DNA of 64,000 nucleotides, taken from positions 310,001-374,000 of the forward strand of contig NZ_FQUT01000001.1 in assembly GCF_900129245.1 (NCBI RefSeq), written 5' to 3'. Made by a program: the position numbers and the translations under genes. Positions 8,800 to 17,315 of the stretch are shown here, one piece after another. The notes under the pieces were generated by a model. The model had not been told where the DNA came from, searched no databases, and saw only the letters and a program-made list of their open reading frames with translations. Numbering within the stretch: the first letter of the stretch is position 1; the number at the start of each line of letters is the position of its first letter. The DNA is from Chryseobacterium arachidis. Its GTDB lineage: Bacteria; Bacteroidota; Bacteroidia; Flavobacteriales; Weeksellaceae.

Positions 8800-9869
8800 T
8801 AGAATTTTTACCTGTTATAGATAATGATTTTGATTTCTCTCCACTATTTCAATATTTTGAAGAGGGGAATAAAGACGACGACGAATTCGATGTATACCCA
8901 TTTTCAAAGTTTCGTTATTTCTTTTGGAATAAAGAAAGTTTACGTCCAAAAGGTTTAAATATTGATGAGACGAAAATAGAAAACTTTGATATGTTTAAAA
9001 ATATTTTCATTAGAGGTGATTATTTTTATCTTATAGCATATCATTATTTTATAAATGTTAAAGAATATAAATTTGAGTATAAAGTTGAAGGTAAGATGAA
9101 AATTGAAGATGAAGACGGAGAGCTTAAAATGGTTTCATTTTTTGAACCTTTATATAATGCTTTATTAAAAGAAAAGACAAAATCACAAACTTTACTTCGG
9201 CATGAATATATCCTGTCAAAGAATAAGTTTAACTATATTAACAAACTTACTGAACTTTTGTTGAATGACTATAATAATTTAGATGACGCAATTCGCAAGG
9301 AAAAAAATGTTTTTTCTAAATATGGAATTGCCGTTAAAGAGATCTATTTAGATGTTTTTCGTGATTTCTATTCTAATTTCGTTGATTATTTATCTAAAGA
9401 TAATTTTAGTGCTTTAAAAAAACTTGTTTATCCCTCTAAAAAAGAAATTCAATCTTTTCAGATAGAAAATAGACCTAATTTTAAAAAGGGATTAACTAAT
9501 GAAGCGAGAGAAGTTGTAATAAATTCAATTAAAAACAGCTTGATAGAAAAAGGCTTTATTGCAAATGTGACAACTTATGAACAAATTGATGATTTGTTCA
9601 ATAATCGAAGAAGAGAAAGAGATAGAATTATTTGGCTTAAAACACCTTCATTACTAAAAAGTTTTTATAAGGTTTTAATTGATAAAAATATTATTACTTC
9701 AACAAATAATACACATTGGAAAATTTTATCCGATTTTTTCACCTATCAAAATAATGCTGAAGTAAATTCTGATAAGCTAAAAGATTTAAAATATTCAACC
9801 AATCAATTAGATGTTTTAAACTTAGAAAATTGCTTTGCGATTCTTTATGAAATAGTAAGCATAAAATAA
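8796..9869 (+). CDS. Unknown island protein translationally coupled to the integrase
   Basis: The ATGA overlap with the integrase stop makes this 357-residue protein part of the integrase operon. I do not recognise a domain. It is rich in aromatic and charged residues. A central helical part (LRHEYILSKNKFNYINKLTELL and following, about residues 128-165) precedes a C-terminal part that alternates helices and basic patches (NNRRRERDRIIWLK, about 268-281). Coupling suggests a role in recombination, copy control or element regulation, but this is inference. Its low GC content matches the rest of the island. Confidence 0.7.
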   Translation: MIEFLPVIDNDFDFSPLFQYFEEGNKDDDEFDVYPFSKFRYFFWNKESLRPKGLNIDETKIENFDMFKNIFIRGDYFYLIAYHYFINVKEYKFEYKVEGKMKIEDEDGELKMVSFFEPLYNALLKEKTKSQTLLRHEYILSKNKFNYINKLTELLLNDYNNLDDAIRKEKNVFSKYGIAVKEIYLDVFRDFYSNFVDYLSKDNFSALKKLVYPSKKEIQSFQIENRPNFKKGLTNEAREVVINSIKNSLIEKGFIANVTTYEQIDDLFNNRRRERDRIIWLKTPSLLKSFYKVLIDKNIITSTNNTHWKILSDFFTYQNNAEVNSDKLKDLKYSTNQLDVLNLENCFAILYEIVSIK

Positions 9870-9984
9870 GAAACTCCTACTTTGTATTTTTTATAAAAAA
9901 ATTTCATTTTATTAATAAAATCAGATATTATAAATGAATTGATATTTTATTTTGAGTTATAAAATATTGATTATTAATTATTTA

Positions 9985-10016
9985 AAACTCCTACTGCAAA
10001 GTGGGAGTTTTTTTGT
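9985..10016 (+). terminator. Intrinsic terminator of the integrase operon
   Basis: AAACTCCTAC pairs with GTGGGAGTTT around a 6-nt loop and is followed by a run of T. A shorter AAACTCCTAC copy also occurs just after the stop codon near 9871. Confidence 0.75.
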
Positions 10017-10054
10017 TTTTGGCACAATTGCTAAATTCTTGATACGCCGATGGT

Positions 10055-10432
10055 ATGAAAAAAACTATCATGACGGCGAAATCCAGCCATAACGAAAATT
10101 TCGGTTTTATAATCGAAAAGTTGGTACAAAAAATAGTAACCAGACTATTATCTGTTTATATAGCAAAACTAGATATTTTTAGTCGTATTGTGCAGACAAA
10201 AGAAGTTTTAACAACTAAAGAGGTTGCTGAACTTCTTGGAATGAATGAAAGAGTCGTTAGAGACAAAATTAATTCTGGATTGATTCCAGCATACAAACCT
10301 GAATTTGCAAATAAATTTCTTGTATTGAGAAAAGATTTGATGAATGAAATTGTATCTGGACAACGATATAAATCTCTTTCAATGATAGATACAGAGGTTA
10401 ATAGCGGATTTGATAGCAGAAAATATGTTTAA
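10055..10432 (+). CDS. Helix-turn-helix (excisionase-family) protein
   Basis: The 125-residue protein has an N-terminal helical extension and a MerR/Xis-type helix-turn-helix at about residues 49-75 (VLTTKEVAELLGMNERVVRDKINSG...), followed by the usual wing (IPAYKPEFANKFLVLRKDL). Small HTH proteins of this kind lie beside replication or mobilisation genes in Bacteroidota mobile elements and act as excision or replication regulators. It is 18 nt upstream of the next gene and almost certainly cotranscribed with it. The start at 10055 is the first in-frame ATG; a second lies five codons downstream. Confidence 0.75.
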   Translation: MKKTIMTAKSSHNENFGFIIEKLVQKIVTRLLSVYIAKLDIFSRIVQTKEVLTTKEVAELLGMNERVVRDKINSGLIPAYKPEFANKFLVLRKDLMNEIVSGQRYKSLSMIDTEVNSGFDSRKYV

Positions 10433-10450
10433 TCTAAATACTTCTGAAAA

Positions 10451-11347
10451 ATGATAGATTATATTAAAGCATATTTTCCTGATAAAAATGAAATTTTTGG
10501 AATTATGAAAGATAACTACAACCTTGAAAAAATAAGTTATACCAGATTTGATAAAACTGAAAATGCACTTGTTTCGTATGAGACCTACAAAAAAGAATTT
10601 GAAAATATGGAACTTAAAATCACTAATCAAGGAGCTTATCTTCATAACTCTTTACATCATTTTTATAATAAAATAGTTTATGGAATTGATGGGAATTATA
10701 ATGATTTTAAGCATTCTTCTCTTGTTAATGCAGTTGATTTTCTGGAGGATAGGATTAAGTTCCCGGTTGATAAACTAGAGCTTTCACAAGGTTTAGAGTT
10801 TGGATTAAATCTAAGAGTGCCGTTTGATTTAGATGAATTTATATTGGATCAATGTATTCTTTATGATTTTTGTGAAGTTTCAAAATTCCCTCCACCAACG
10901 GAAGAGCAGGTCTATAAAGAATTTCAAAAAGGTAATTATAGACTTAAGATTTATCATAAGGGTAGACAACAATGCAATGGAGACGCAATTTTAAGAGTTG
11001 AGATTAAATTTTTAGATAAAAGAGATTTCAATAAAAATGGAATTTGTTTTTTAAACGATTTAGATGATCGAGATAACTTAATTTTTCTCTATGATAAATT
11101 GTGTAGTATTGTGAAATTTAAACTAATGTGCATTGATAATATCGAGATTAGAGATTTTTCACATTATAAGAAAAATAAGCTATATAAATATTGCTCACAC
11201 AAGTATTGGGCTGAACTAAGTAAAGGTAGTTTCAAATTAGAATCAAAAAAAGCCTATCCATACTTTGAAAAAAATAAATTATTAGAAAATAAAAAAATAC
11301 TCTTATCGCTTATGGATAGTAAGTTTACTGAATTATTAGATAGTTAG
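10451..11347 (+). CDS. Possible plasmid/phage-type replication initiation protein
   Basis: The 298-residue protein is not identified with certainty. Its features (early LKITNQGAYLHNSLHHFYN, then LEFGLNLRVPFDLDEFI and LRVEIKFLDKRDF, about residues 170-190, with conserved Tyr and Lys) resemble rolling-circle gene II/X-like replication proteins of Bacteroidota small elements. No catalytic HUH motif is clearly visible, which weakens the call. The preceding HTH gene is in the arrangement often seen in such modules. If correct, the island could replicate after excision. Alternative: an unrelated mobile-element protein of unknown role. Confidence 0.4.
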   Translation: MIDYIKAYFPDKNEIFGIMKDNYNLEKISYTRFDKTENALVSYETYKKEFENMELKITNQGAYLHNSLHHFYNKIVYGIDGNYNDFKHSSLVNAVDFLEDRIKFPVDKLELSQGLEFGLNLRVPFDLDEFILDQCILYDFCEVSKFPPPTEEQVYKEFQKGNYRLKIYHKGRQQCNGDAILRVEIKFLDKRDFNKNGICFLNDLDDRDNLIFLYDKLCSIVKFKLMCIDNIEIRDFSHYKKNKLYKYCSHKYWAELSKGSFKLESKKAYPYFEKNKLLENKKILLSLMDSKFTELLDS

Positions 11348-11464
11348 TTTACGGACATTGTATAAGAAGCCGGAGTTGATAATTACAGAAAGTAGGGAAT
11401 TGATTTTCTGCTTTCTGTATTTTAATTTAAAGTTTCTATTCTTATCTTTATTAAAAATAATTTA

Positions 11465-12265
11465 ATGAGAAAAAAATCTACTCAACAAGATAAAACAAAA
11501 CAAAAACATTTAGATGATTTAGATAGGAAAAAGCAACAATCTAATCAATCAAATTTTAAATATAGAACCAAGTTTGATAATCAATCTATACCTAAAAAAA
11601 TGAAGCTTCATAAAGTAGTTAAAGAGCTAAGGATGTCTATGCCGAAAGTTGTTCTACTTTTAGAACAAAATAATTTTAAAGTCGACCTCAGTCCTAATGC
11701 TTTAATTGAGGAGGAGGCTTTGAAATTTTTGTTTGGAGAAAAGAATGATGATAAAAATATTAATGTAATATTGACCGATCCCACTTATGAAATTATAGAA
11801 TGGATTAGAAAGGATTTCAAAAATTTAGATAAAATAACTCCCGATACATTTGAAAACTTAATTATTACGTTATTAAAAAATAAAGGTTTTGGTATAGAAA
11901 AATCAGGAAGTACAAATAAAGCTGATGGAGGAATAGATGTTATAGCATATAAAAAAGATATTGTAAATATTATTATTGCAATCCAAATCAAATATAAAGT
12001 TAATATTACTAAAAAAGTGACAGCTGGTGAAGTACGAGATTTTGTAGGTGCGATGAATTTGGTGGATTATTTTAATGCAGGAATGTTAATTACAAATACT
12101 TTTTTCACTCACGATAGTAAATGGTTAGAAGAAAAAAATCATGATTTAGAATTAAAAGATAGTAAGGATATTCAAAACTGGCTAAAAGATAATTTTATTA
12201 CTTCTAAAGAAATTAATAAAGAAATAGAGCTAACGAAATATAATAATGTAAGTCTACAATTTTAA
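11465..12265 (+). CDS. Mrr-family restriction endonuclease with IF2-N-like domain
   Basis: This 266-residue protein joins a basic, low-complexity N-terminus (1-43), a small helical domain resembling the IF-2 N-terminal fold (KLHKVVKELRMSMPKVVLLL, about 47-66, and the following 25 residues), and a C-terminal Mrr-type PD-(D/E)XK nuclease. Nuclease signatures are E130 (TFENLI), D158 in GGIDV and Q174-I-K176 in the next strand, the QxK variant usual for Mrr. Mrr enzymes cut modified DNA or non-self DNA. No methylase is adjacent, so it would be modification-dependent or a stand-alone defence nuclease. Located among other defence-like island cargo. Confidence 0.78.
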   Translation: MRKKSTQQDKTKQKHLDDLDRKKQQSNQSNFKYRTKFDNQSIPKKMKLHKVVKELRMSMPKVVLLLEQNNFKVDLSPNALIEEEALKFLFGEKNDDKNINVILTDPTYEIIEWIRKDFKNLDKITPDTFENLIITLLKNKGFGIEKSGSTNKADGGIDVIAYKKDIVNIIIAIQIKYKVNITKKVTAGEVRDFVGAMNLVDYFNAGMLITNTFFTHDSKWLEEKNHDLELKDSKDIQNWLKDNFITSKEINKEIELTKYNNVSLQF

Positions 12266-12356
12266 TGTACATTTTTAAGTTTTTAATGGCTGTGTATTAC
12301 AATTTTTACACTTTTGAAAGCTACTACTTTAAGCTAGAGAAATAATTAAAATTAAA

Positions 12357-12411
12357 AAACTTAATCTGATAAGTTATAATTAAGCTATATTAAACTGTCA
12401 GATTAAGTTTT
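12357..12411. terminator. Long hairpin between convergent island genes
   Basis: A perfect 14-bp inverted repeat (AAAACTTAATCTGA against TCAGATTAAGTTTT) encloses a 27-nt loop. It lies between the convergent Mrr and unknown genes and has T-rich ends, so it can act as a bidirectional terminator. Confidence 0.6.
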
Positions 12412-12429
12412 ATTTTATGAAATTCTAAA

Positions 12430-13053
12430 CTAAAAATTATTCAAATCATTTTCAGCATCCTTTTTTGAAATAATTTTTGATTTTCGCTGGTCAATTAAAT
12501 CATTTATGAATTTTGGAAGCTCTTCATTAAATTCGTTGATTTCTTGATTAATTGTTTCTATATTTTTTACAACCTCATCTTCAAACCGTCGCATAAAACC
12601 TTTGACTTCATTTTTTATTTGGTCACTAAGATTTTCAGATCCATAAGTGGTTTGAATATTAATTTTCAACTTATTTTGCACTATACCCGTATCAAAATTT
12701 ATCTGGTAATAAAATTTACTCGGACGTAAATAGAAAAAAATACCATCCCCTGTAATATCATAAGTATAGGTAATTTTAGCACAATCATATTTCTTGCCAG
12801 CTTCTAAAGAAAATCTTGCTTGCAAAGGAAACTGGTCTTTGGTTAAAGGTATCATTTCTATTTTTGAAGTCCTACTTTCAAAATTAATTCCGATGTTTTT
12901 AATTCTAAATACTTTTAAATTACTTTCAATAATTTTTTCTTTTTCAAGATTTAATATTTCTCCCTCCGGATAGGAATTAAGTTGTGATGTAATTTTTTCC
13001 TTTACATCTAATAAATAACTGGAAAGATGATTTCCATCAAATAATTTTTTCAT
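12430..13053 (-). CDS. Unknown protein paired with the PIN nuclease
   Basis: The 207-residue protein has no domain I recognise. Residues 1-50 are helical, the middle (about 50-130) is beta-rich with alternating hydrophobics (KITYTYDITGDGIFFYLRPSKF), and the C-terminus (about 140-207) is a long charged helix likely to form a coiled coil. No signal peptide is visible. It starts 43 nt downstream of the PIN gene on the same strand, so the two are probably one transcript. The pairing suggests either a toxin partner or a sensor for the nuclease; this is inference from position only. Confidence 0.6.
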   Translation of the reverse strand: MKKLFDGNHLSSYLLDVKEKITSQLNSYPEGEILNLEKEKIIESNLKVFRIKNIGINFESRTSKIEMIPLTKDQFPLQARFSLEAGKKYDCAKITYTYDITGDGIFFYLRPSKFYYQINFDTGIVQNKLKINIQTTYGSENLSDQIKNEVKGFMRRFEDEVVKNIETINQEINEFNEELPKFINDLIDQRKSKIISKKDAENDLNNF

Positions 13054-13096
13054 AATTAAAATTATTAGTTTTTAAAATTAAGATTTATCATTAACG

Positions 13097-14056
13097 TTAA
13101 TAATAAGCAGTATTATATCGCTTATAAAGATTTTCATCTATTTTATCTCTATTTTCTTCAATAATTTGTTTTCGTGCAGAATAAACAATAGAATCATCTT
13201 TTATCCAATATATTTGATTATTGCTAGTAAATGCAGTTGTAATATCATTTAATTGTTTAATTGAGAAATTATCATAATTTCTAAGTTTTCTAATTACATA
13301 CTTAGCATTATCAAATGAATATGCTTCATATAAATTCTTAATAATTATCTCTTTTTCTGTTTCCGTCTCACTGGTGATTTCAATATGTGGGAAATGCTCT
13401 TTAAAAAAGTCAGTTATTTTTCGATAATAGAATAATTTGGAGTTTTTATTTTCTTGCCATTCACTAAGTAAATAATCATTAAACTTTTTATCATTTAATT
13501 TTGAATAGAAATCTTTATCGTCAGATATGAAATATAAATCTTGTTCATCGGGTACATCATCTAAAAGACTTTCCCAGTTAATAGCATCACCATATGATTT
13601 ATCTTTTCCTGGAGGATTGCCAATATTATATCTCAAAATTCCTTTGCTAATTATTTCATCTGTTGTTTCAATTGTTTTAGCTTTCTCAAAAAGTTTATTT
13701 AGTATTTCATCTGCTTGAAGAGTTTTAGTTTCTGCATCATGTTTGAGTTTTTTCAGCAAGGAGTTTTTATTTGACTCATATTTTTTTATTGCTTTTTTCA
13801 TTTCTGTATATTCATCATAGTTATGACAAATCATTGGGAATTGATTATTAAACTTAGTGGAAACAAGCTTGTCAAGCGAATCTGCAATCTTAACTTCTCT
13901 ATTTCTATCAAATTCATTCTTTGTCTGTTCTGGTACATACAGACAGATGTTATCTGTGTTTATTAATGCTATAAGTTTCTTTAATTCCTTCAAATCCTCA
14001 TTTGAAAAATGATAAAATGTTAGATATACATTTGTATCTATATAAATATTTTTCAT
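13097..14056 (-). CDS. PIN-domain nuclease (DUF4935-like)
   Basis: The 319-residue protein starts with a PIN-type fold: IYIDTNVYL with D7, a second acid E48 (EQTKNEFDRN), D157 (YGDAINWE) and an aspartate pair at 179-180 (FISDDKDF). These four acidic positions form the expected RNase active site. A long helical insert with a Lys-rich stretch (about 85-130) and a C-terminal extension (about 215-319) make it larger than toxin-type PIN proteins, fitting the DUF4935 group. These proteins occur in defence islands. It is transcribed with the downstream unknown gene. Confidence 0.75.
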   Translation of the reverse strand: MKNIYIDTNVYLTFYHFSNEDLKELKKLIALINTDNICLYVPEQTKNEFDRNREVKIADSLDKLVSTKFNNQFPMICHNYDEYTEMKKAIKKYESNKNSLLKKLKHDAETKTLQADEILNKLFEKAKTIETTDEIISKGILRYNIGNPPGKDKSYGDAINWESLLDDVPDEQDLYFISDDKDFYSKLNDKKFNDYLLSEWQENKNSKLFYYRKITDFFKEHFPHIEITSETETEKEIIIKNLYEAYSFDNAKYVIRKLRNYDNFSIKQLNDITTAFTSNNQIYWIKDDSIVYSARKQIIEENRDKIDENLYKRYNTAYY

Positions 14057-14138
14057 GAAGTTACTATTTGTTACAATATCGGATTTTCTATGAAGAAATC
14101 TATCCGTATTTTTACGGTTTTTTACTTTATAAAATAGT

Positions 14139-14160
14139 AAACCTGTCTAATGACAGGTTT
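14139..14160. terminator. Intrinsic terminator after the small island genes
   Basis: AAACCTGTC and GACAGGTTT arms surround a TAAT loop. T-rich flanks on both sides allow termination of the minus-strand genes ending at 14340. Confidence 0.65.
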
Positions 14161-14165
14161 TTAGC

Positions 14166-14339
14166 TTAGTTTAAAATTCTTTTTAAACTTTTGCTCAATA
14201 ATTTCAAACCATACATAATATAAAATGCACAAACAGTGTATAAAATAAGAAATGTAATTGACACTAATAAAATTAAAATATTATCCCAAATACTATATTT
14301 CTTGAATTCTAACGAGGTAATGCACCCAACTGATTGATT
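14166..14339 (-). pseudogene. Open frame with one membrane helix but no start codon
   Basis: Directly after the stop codon of the 14340 gene (in another frame on the same strand) lies an open frame of about 57 codons encoding a charged segment, a hydrophobic helix (ILILLVSITFLILYTVC) and a basic tail ending RILN. No ATG, GTG or TTG precedes the helix. The first in-frame GTG is inside it and would give about 31 residues. It may be the tail of a decayed membrane protein or use a rare start. Support is weak. Confidence 0.25.
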
Positions 14340-14687
14340 TCATTTTCCTGTATCAAAGGGATTTTCACTATTCTTCATAAAGACTGATCCCATCCTTTTA
14401 TATTTCATTGACTTGCCTTTGACACACACATCATAAATTCCATTTCCTTTTTGCTCTGAAATACGAAGAAAAACAATGTCTTTCTCATCACAATCATTAT
14501 CGATTGCAATATGTTTTCTAAGATCTTCTGTTGTAGCATCTACTTTTTTTAGAAAAGACTGTATTTTCTTATCCGGTGCGGGTTCTTGGTAAGTTGAGGG
14601 TAGATCACACTTCTTGTCTTTTTGAGAGTCTTGTGCAAAATAAAGAGTTGGTACTACCAACGCTAATGTAAAAATGATTTTTTTCAT
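14340..14687 (-). CDS. Small secreted protein of the island
   Basis: The 115-residue protein begins with a clear Sec signal peptide (MKKIIFTLALVVPTLYFAQD, cleavage after about residue 18). The mature part is about 97 residues with three cysteines. It contains VDATTEDLRKHIAIDNDCDEKDI and YDVCVKGKSMKYKRMG, which look like a small alpha/beta domain. I do not recognise the family. Its start is 3 nt after the stop of the upstream gene (14691), so the two are coupled. Unlike the rest of the cargo it is exported, which argues against a direct nuclease-type defence function. Confidence 0.6.
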   Translation of the reverse strand: MKKIIFTLALVVPTLYFAQDSQKDKKCDLPSTYQEPAPDKKIQSFLKKVDATTEDLRKHIAIDNDCDEKDIVFLRISEQKGNGIYDVCVKGKSMKYKRMGSVFMKNSENPFDTGK

Positions 14688-14690
14688 AAA

Positions 14691-15137
14691 TTAAAATATT
14701 CTGTTAATAACTTTTCTTCTGTATTCGTCTGGATCAAACATCAAATCAAATGCTTCTATAAAATAAAATGGAGAAAACATCTTATTTAGATTTTGAGAAT
14801 ATATAGGCTGATTTATTATTCTATTAAAATCTGGTTTACCTCCATAAATGGTAAAAAACATATTTTCAATTATTGCGCTTCTGCAAGTTGTATTTTGTAA
14901 TTCCACATCTTGAATTGCATAAGTATTGAGAAGCTCAAAAGTATTTTGTGAAAATATTCCGTGATGTAAGTTTAGGATAGTTTTAGCAATGAAGTTGCTA
15001 TATCGTACGCTTTCAATCTTATTATTACTAATAAAAATGTTATTCTTATAATCTTTGTCAGATTTGGGCAAAGTATACAGGATTTCTCCGATGTTTGCCA
15101 AATTTATTACCTCCTCTCTCAGTTTAAAAATGTTCAT
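14691..15137 (-). CDS. Unknown island protein downstream of the candidate RNA
   Basis: The 148-residue soluble protein has no recognisable domain. It appears mostly helical with aromatic-rich segments (FFTIYGGKPDFNRIINQ, FSPFYFIEAFDLMFDPDEYRRK). It begins 18 nt after the T-tract (minus strand) of a structured element and terminator at 15155-15300, so its expression probably depends on read-through of that terminator or a promoter I cannot place. It is tightly followed by the small secreted protein gene. Confidence 0.6.
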   Translation of the reverse strand: MNIFKLREEVINLANIGEILYTLPKSDKDYKNNIFISNNKIESVRYSNFIAKTILNLHHGIFSQNTFELLNTYAIQDVELQNTTCRSAIIENMFFTIYGGKPDFNRIINQPIYSQNLNKMFSPFYFIEAFDLMFDPDEYRRKVINRIF

Positions 15138-15154
15138 ACTTTAAGTTTTAGGAA

Positions 15155-15300
15155 ATAAAAAAAGTGTGAGCAATTCACACTTCGTATAGGAGGTATTTGG
15201 CGTAACCCACAAACACAAAAGCAGAACGCCCACACAATCGTGTGGTGTCCGACTCTTGCTTTAGTGTTGTATTTTTAAATCGCCAAATTTCCCTATACAA
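15155..15300 (-). ncRNA. Candidate structured RNA with intrinsic terminator
   Basis: Read on the minus strand, this intergenic segment folds into nested helices: P1 pairs 15281-15298 with 15184-15202 (GTATAGG and TTTGGCG on one side, complementary on the other), P2 pairs 15257-15268 with 15212-15223, and P3 is a CCACAC/GTGTGG hairpin at 15230-15245. It is followed immediately by an AAGTGTGA/TCACACTT hairpin (15162-15182) and a T-run, a classic terminator. It could be a free small RNA or a leader controlling the gene at 14691. A small inverted-repeat element is an alternative. No known family was recognised. Confidence 0.5.
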
Positions 15301-15370
15301 AGCAAATAAGTCTACACTTATTAAATTTCGTTGATGTCTTTTGCGCAAAACTACAAATTTTGTGCCTTTA

Positions 15371-17314
15371 TTAATAGATATTTCTTTCCCAATCTATAGG
15401 AACTAATTTTCTTCCATCTCTCCAAACTTCAATTACTGACTCTTTAAAGTTATCATTTTGTAAGTAAGCATGATCAGTTATAATTATTTGCAATGCTGGA
15501 GACAATTCTTTAGCTACTTTGAAAATGAAATTAAACATTTTACTTACAGCTATTTCATCAGCATCATCATTATCTTTCAAGACTAATACACCTTCTGATT
15601 TGTCGGGTGGATAATATACCTGAGTTGGCTGATCAATAAATATAAATCTAGGAACCGGTCTATTTTTTTGAACGAAATGTTTATGTAGTGCTAGTATAAT
15701 CAATAAGTGATAAGCTACCCAATTAGCACCACTTCCGATTTGAGGTAAAGCTATTGGCTTGGTTGGTGAATCAATATAAATTGTTAATCTATTTAAGTCA
15801 AATCTAATTGGGTTATCTTCATCTTCTACATCAAGATTTTCAACCCATTTGCTCATCTGTAAATTAATCTTATTTAAAATTGACAGGAGCTTTTCTTTTT
15901 CATTTTCAGTATCCAATAATTTTTCTAAATCACTTATTTTAAGATTCAGAATTTTAATTTGTTGATCAAGTCCTATGTTTTCTTCAGTATCAGAAAGGCT
16001 TTCCAAGAATAAACTTATTCTACCTATGATTTTACCTCTTCTGATATTCAGATCACGTAATGTTCTAGCTTTTTCATTTTCTATGTATAAAGCGGCAATG
16101 GATGCTTCAATTTTAGATAGATCTGATTCGACTTCGTGTATTTGTTTATTTACTGTTTCAATATATGCTTGTACTCTTGGGCTTTCTTGCCTCGTTAACA
16201 TTAAATCTTGCTGAATACTTTCAAGTGATTTATTAATATTATCCACACTTGGAATTGAATGATCTAGCGAACTATTACATAAGGGGCAAATATTATCTGA
16301 AATAGTTCCATTTTCATATAAAAAAATAGATTCAAGTCTTATCTCTTGTTCTTTCGCTTCTTTTGAATACCCAAAACTATTTTTTAGATAATCAGTAACT
16401 ACTTTTTTATTATCAAGAAACTTTCCAAGCTCTATTTTTTTTTCGTTGCGATCATCTATTAGAGCTTTTATAGCTGAATTTTCCCCTTTAGCTTCTAAAG
16501 GTGTATTTTCCCATTTTGAAATCTCAACAAGGATTTCAAAAGCATTATTCTCATCATATTTACTCGTATCTTCACTAAGCAACCCTATCTCTTTTGCTTC
16601 TTGAATTAAAGAGTAAGCTTTACTTATTCCTTTTTCTTTAATTTTTTCATTTTCCTTTTTTTGTCTCGTCAATCTATTGAGATCTCTTCTCAATGAAGAT
16701 ATTTGATTTTCTATAGCTAGAGAGTTTTCATTTACAGCTCCCAAAAAATAGGGTAAAGTGTCCTTTATAGTTTGAGGAATAAATTCTTTATTTTGATTGT
16801 AAAATAATTGATTTGGGTTCGCAATTAAATATTGTGGTTGGTATGAATAAAACCTTGCATGTTTAAAATTTGCTTTAAGAGAATCTCTTGTTAACCCATC
16901 CGGTGTATGAACATTTTCTGAAATTCCAATTTTTTTTGATAAAAAATCTTTCAAAGCATCAATGTCAATATTAGTATCTATTTCTGAAAAGCCTGGAATA
17001 TAATCAGAGGTATTTCGTCTTAAATACACCGTACTTGTAGATTGCAATTGTTTAACATTTGGATTTTCGCGTGCAATAAAAATAGTTTCATTATCCTCAA
17101 AAACCGCAGTTAATGCGAAGTAATAAACAGTTTCTCTAATGATACCCTCAGGAATCTCGCATGTTTTCGATCCTAGACAATAGTTTACAATTTCAATTAA
17201 TGCAGATTTACCAGATTTAGATTCTCCAGTTATAATATTTACTTTTCCTATATTAAATTCTAACTCTCGTGTTTCTCCAATTGAGTTATAAAGTATTATT
17301 TTATGTATTTGCAT
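15371..17314 (-). CDS. ABC-3C system ATPase (DUF3732, Rad50-like)
   Basis: The 647-residue protein is an SMC/Rad50-like ABC ATPase of the DUF3732 type, the motor of ABC-three-component systems. The N-terminal half has the P-loop GESKSGKS (30-37). The middle is coiled coil broken by a CPLC zinc-hook-like turn (343-346). The C-terminal half carries an ABC signature-like region (GSGANWVAYHLLIILALHKHF) and Walker B (RFIFIDQPTQVYYP), with ITDHAYL after it as a possible H-loop. Its start codon follows the stop of the middle component by 1 nt. These systems are predicted anti-phage or anti-plasmid defences in which ATPase sensing activates an effector. Confidence 0.88.
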   Translation of the reverse strand: MQIHKIILYNSIGETRELEFNIGKVNIITGESKSGKSALIEIVNYCLGSKTCEIPEGIIRETVYYFALTAVFEDNETIFIARENPNVKQLQSTSTVYLRRNTSDYIPGFSEIDTNIDIDALKDFLSKKIGISENVHTPDGLTRDSLKANFKHARFYSYQPQYLIANPNQLFYNQNKEFIPQTIKDTLPYFLGAVNENSLAIENQISSLRRDLNRLTRQKKENEKIKEKGISKAYSLIQEAKEIGLLSEDTSKYDENNAFEILVEISKWENTPLEAKGENSAIKALIDDRNEKKIELGKFLDNKKVVTDYLKNSFGYSKEAKEQEIRLESIFLYENGTISDNICPLCNSSLDHSIPSVDNINKSLESIQQDLMLTRQESPRVQAYIETVNKQIHEVESDLSKIEASIAALYIENEKARTLRDLNIRRGKIIGRISLFLESLSDTEENIGLDQQIKILNLKISDLEKLLDTENEKEKLLSILNKINLQMSKWVENLDVEDEDNPIRFDLNRLTIYIDSPTKPIALPQIGSGANWVAYHLLIILALHKHFVQKNRPVPRFIFIDQPTQVYYPPDKSEGVLVLKDNDDADEIAVSKMFNFIFKVAKELSPALQIIITDHAYLQNDNFKESVIEVWRDGRKLVPIDWERNIY

Positions 17315-17315
17315 A

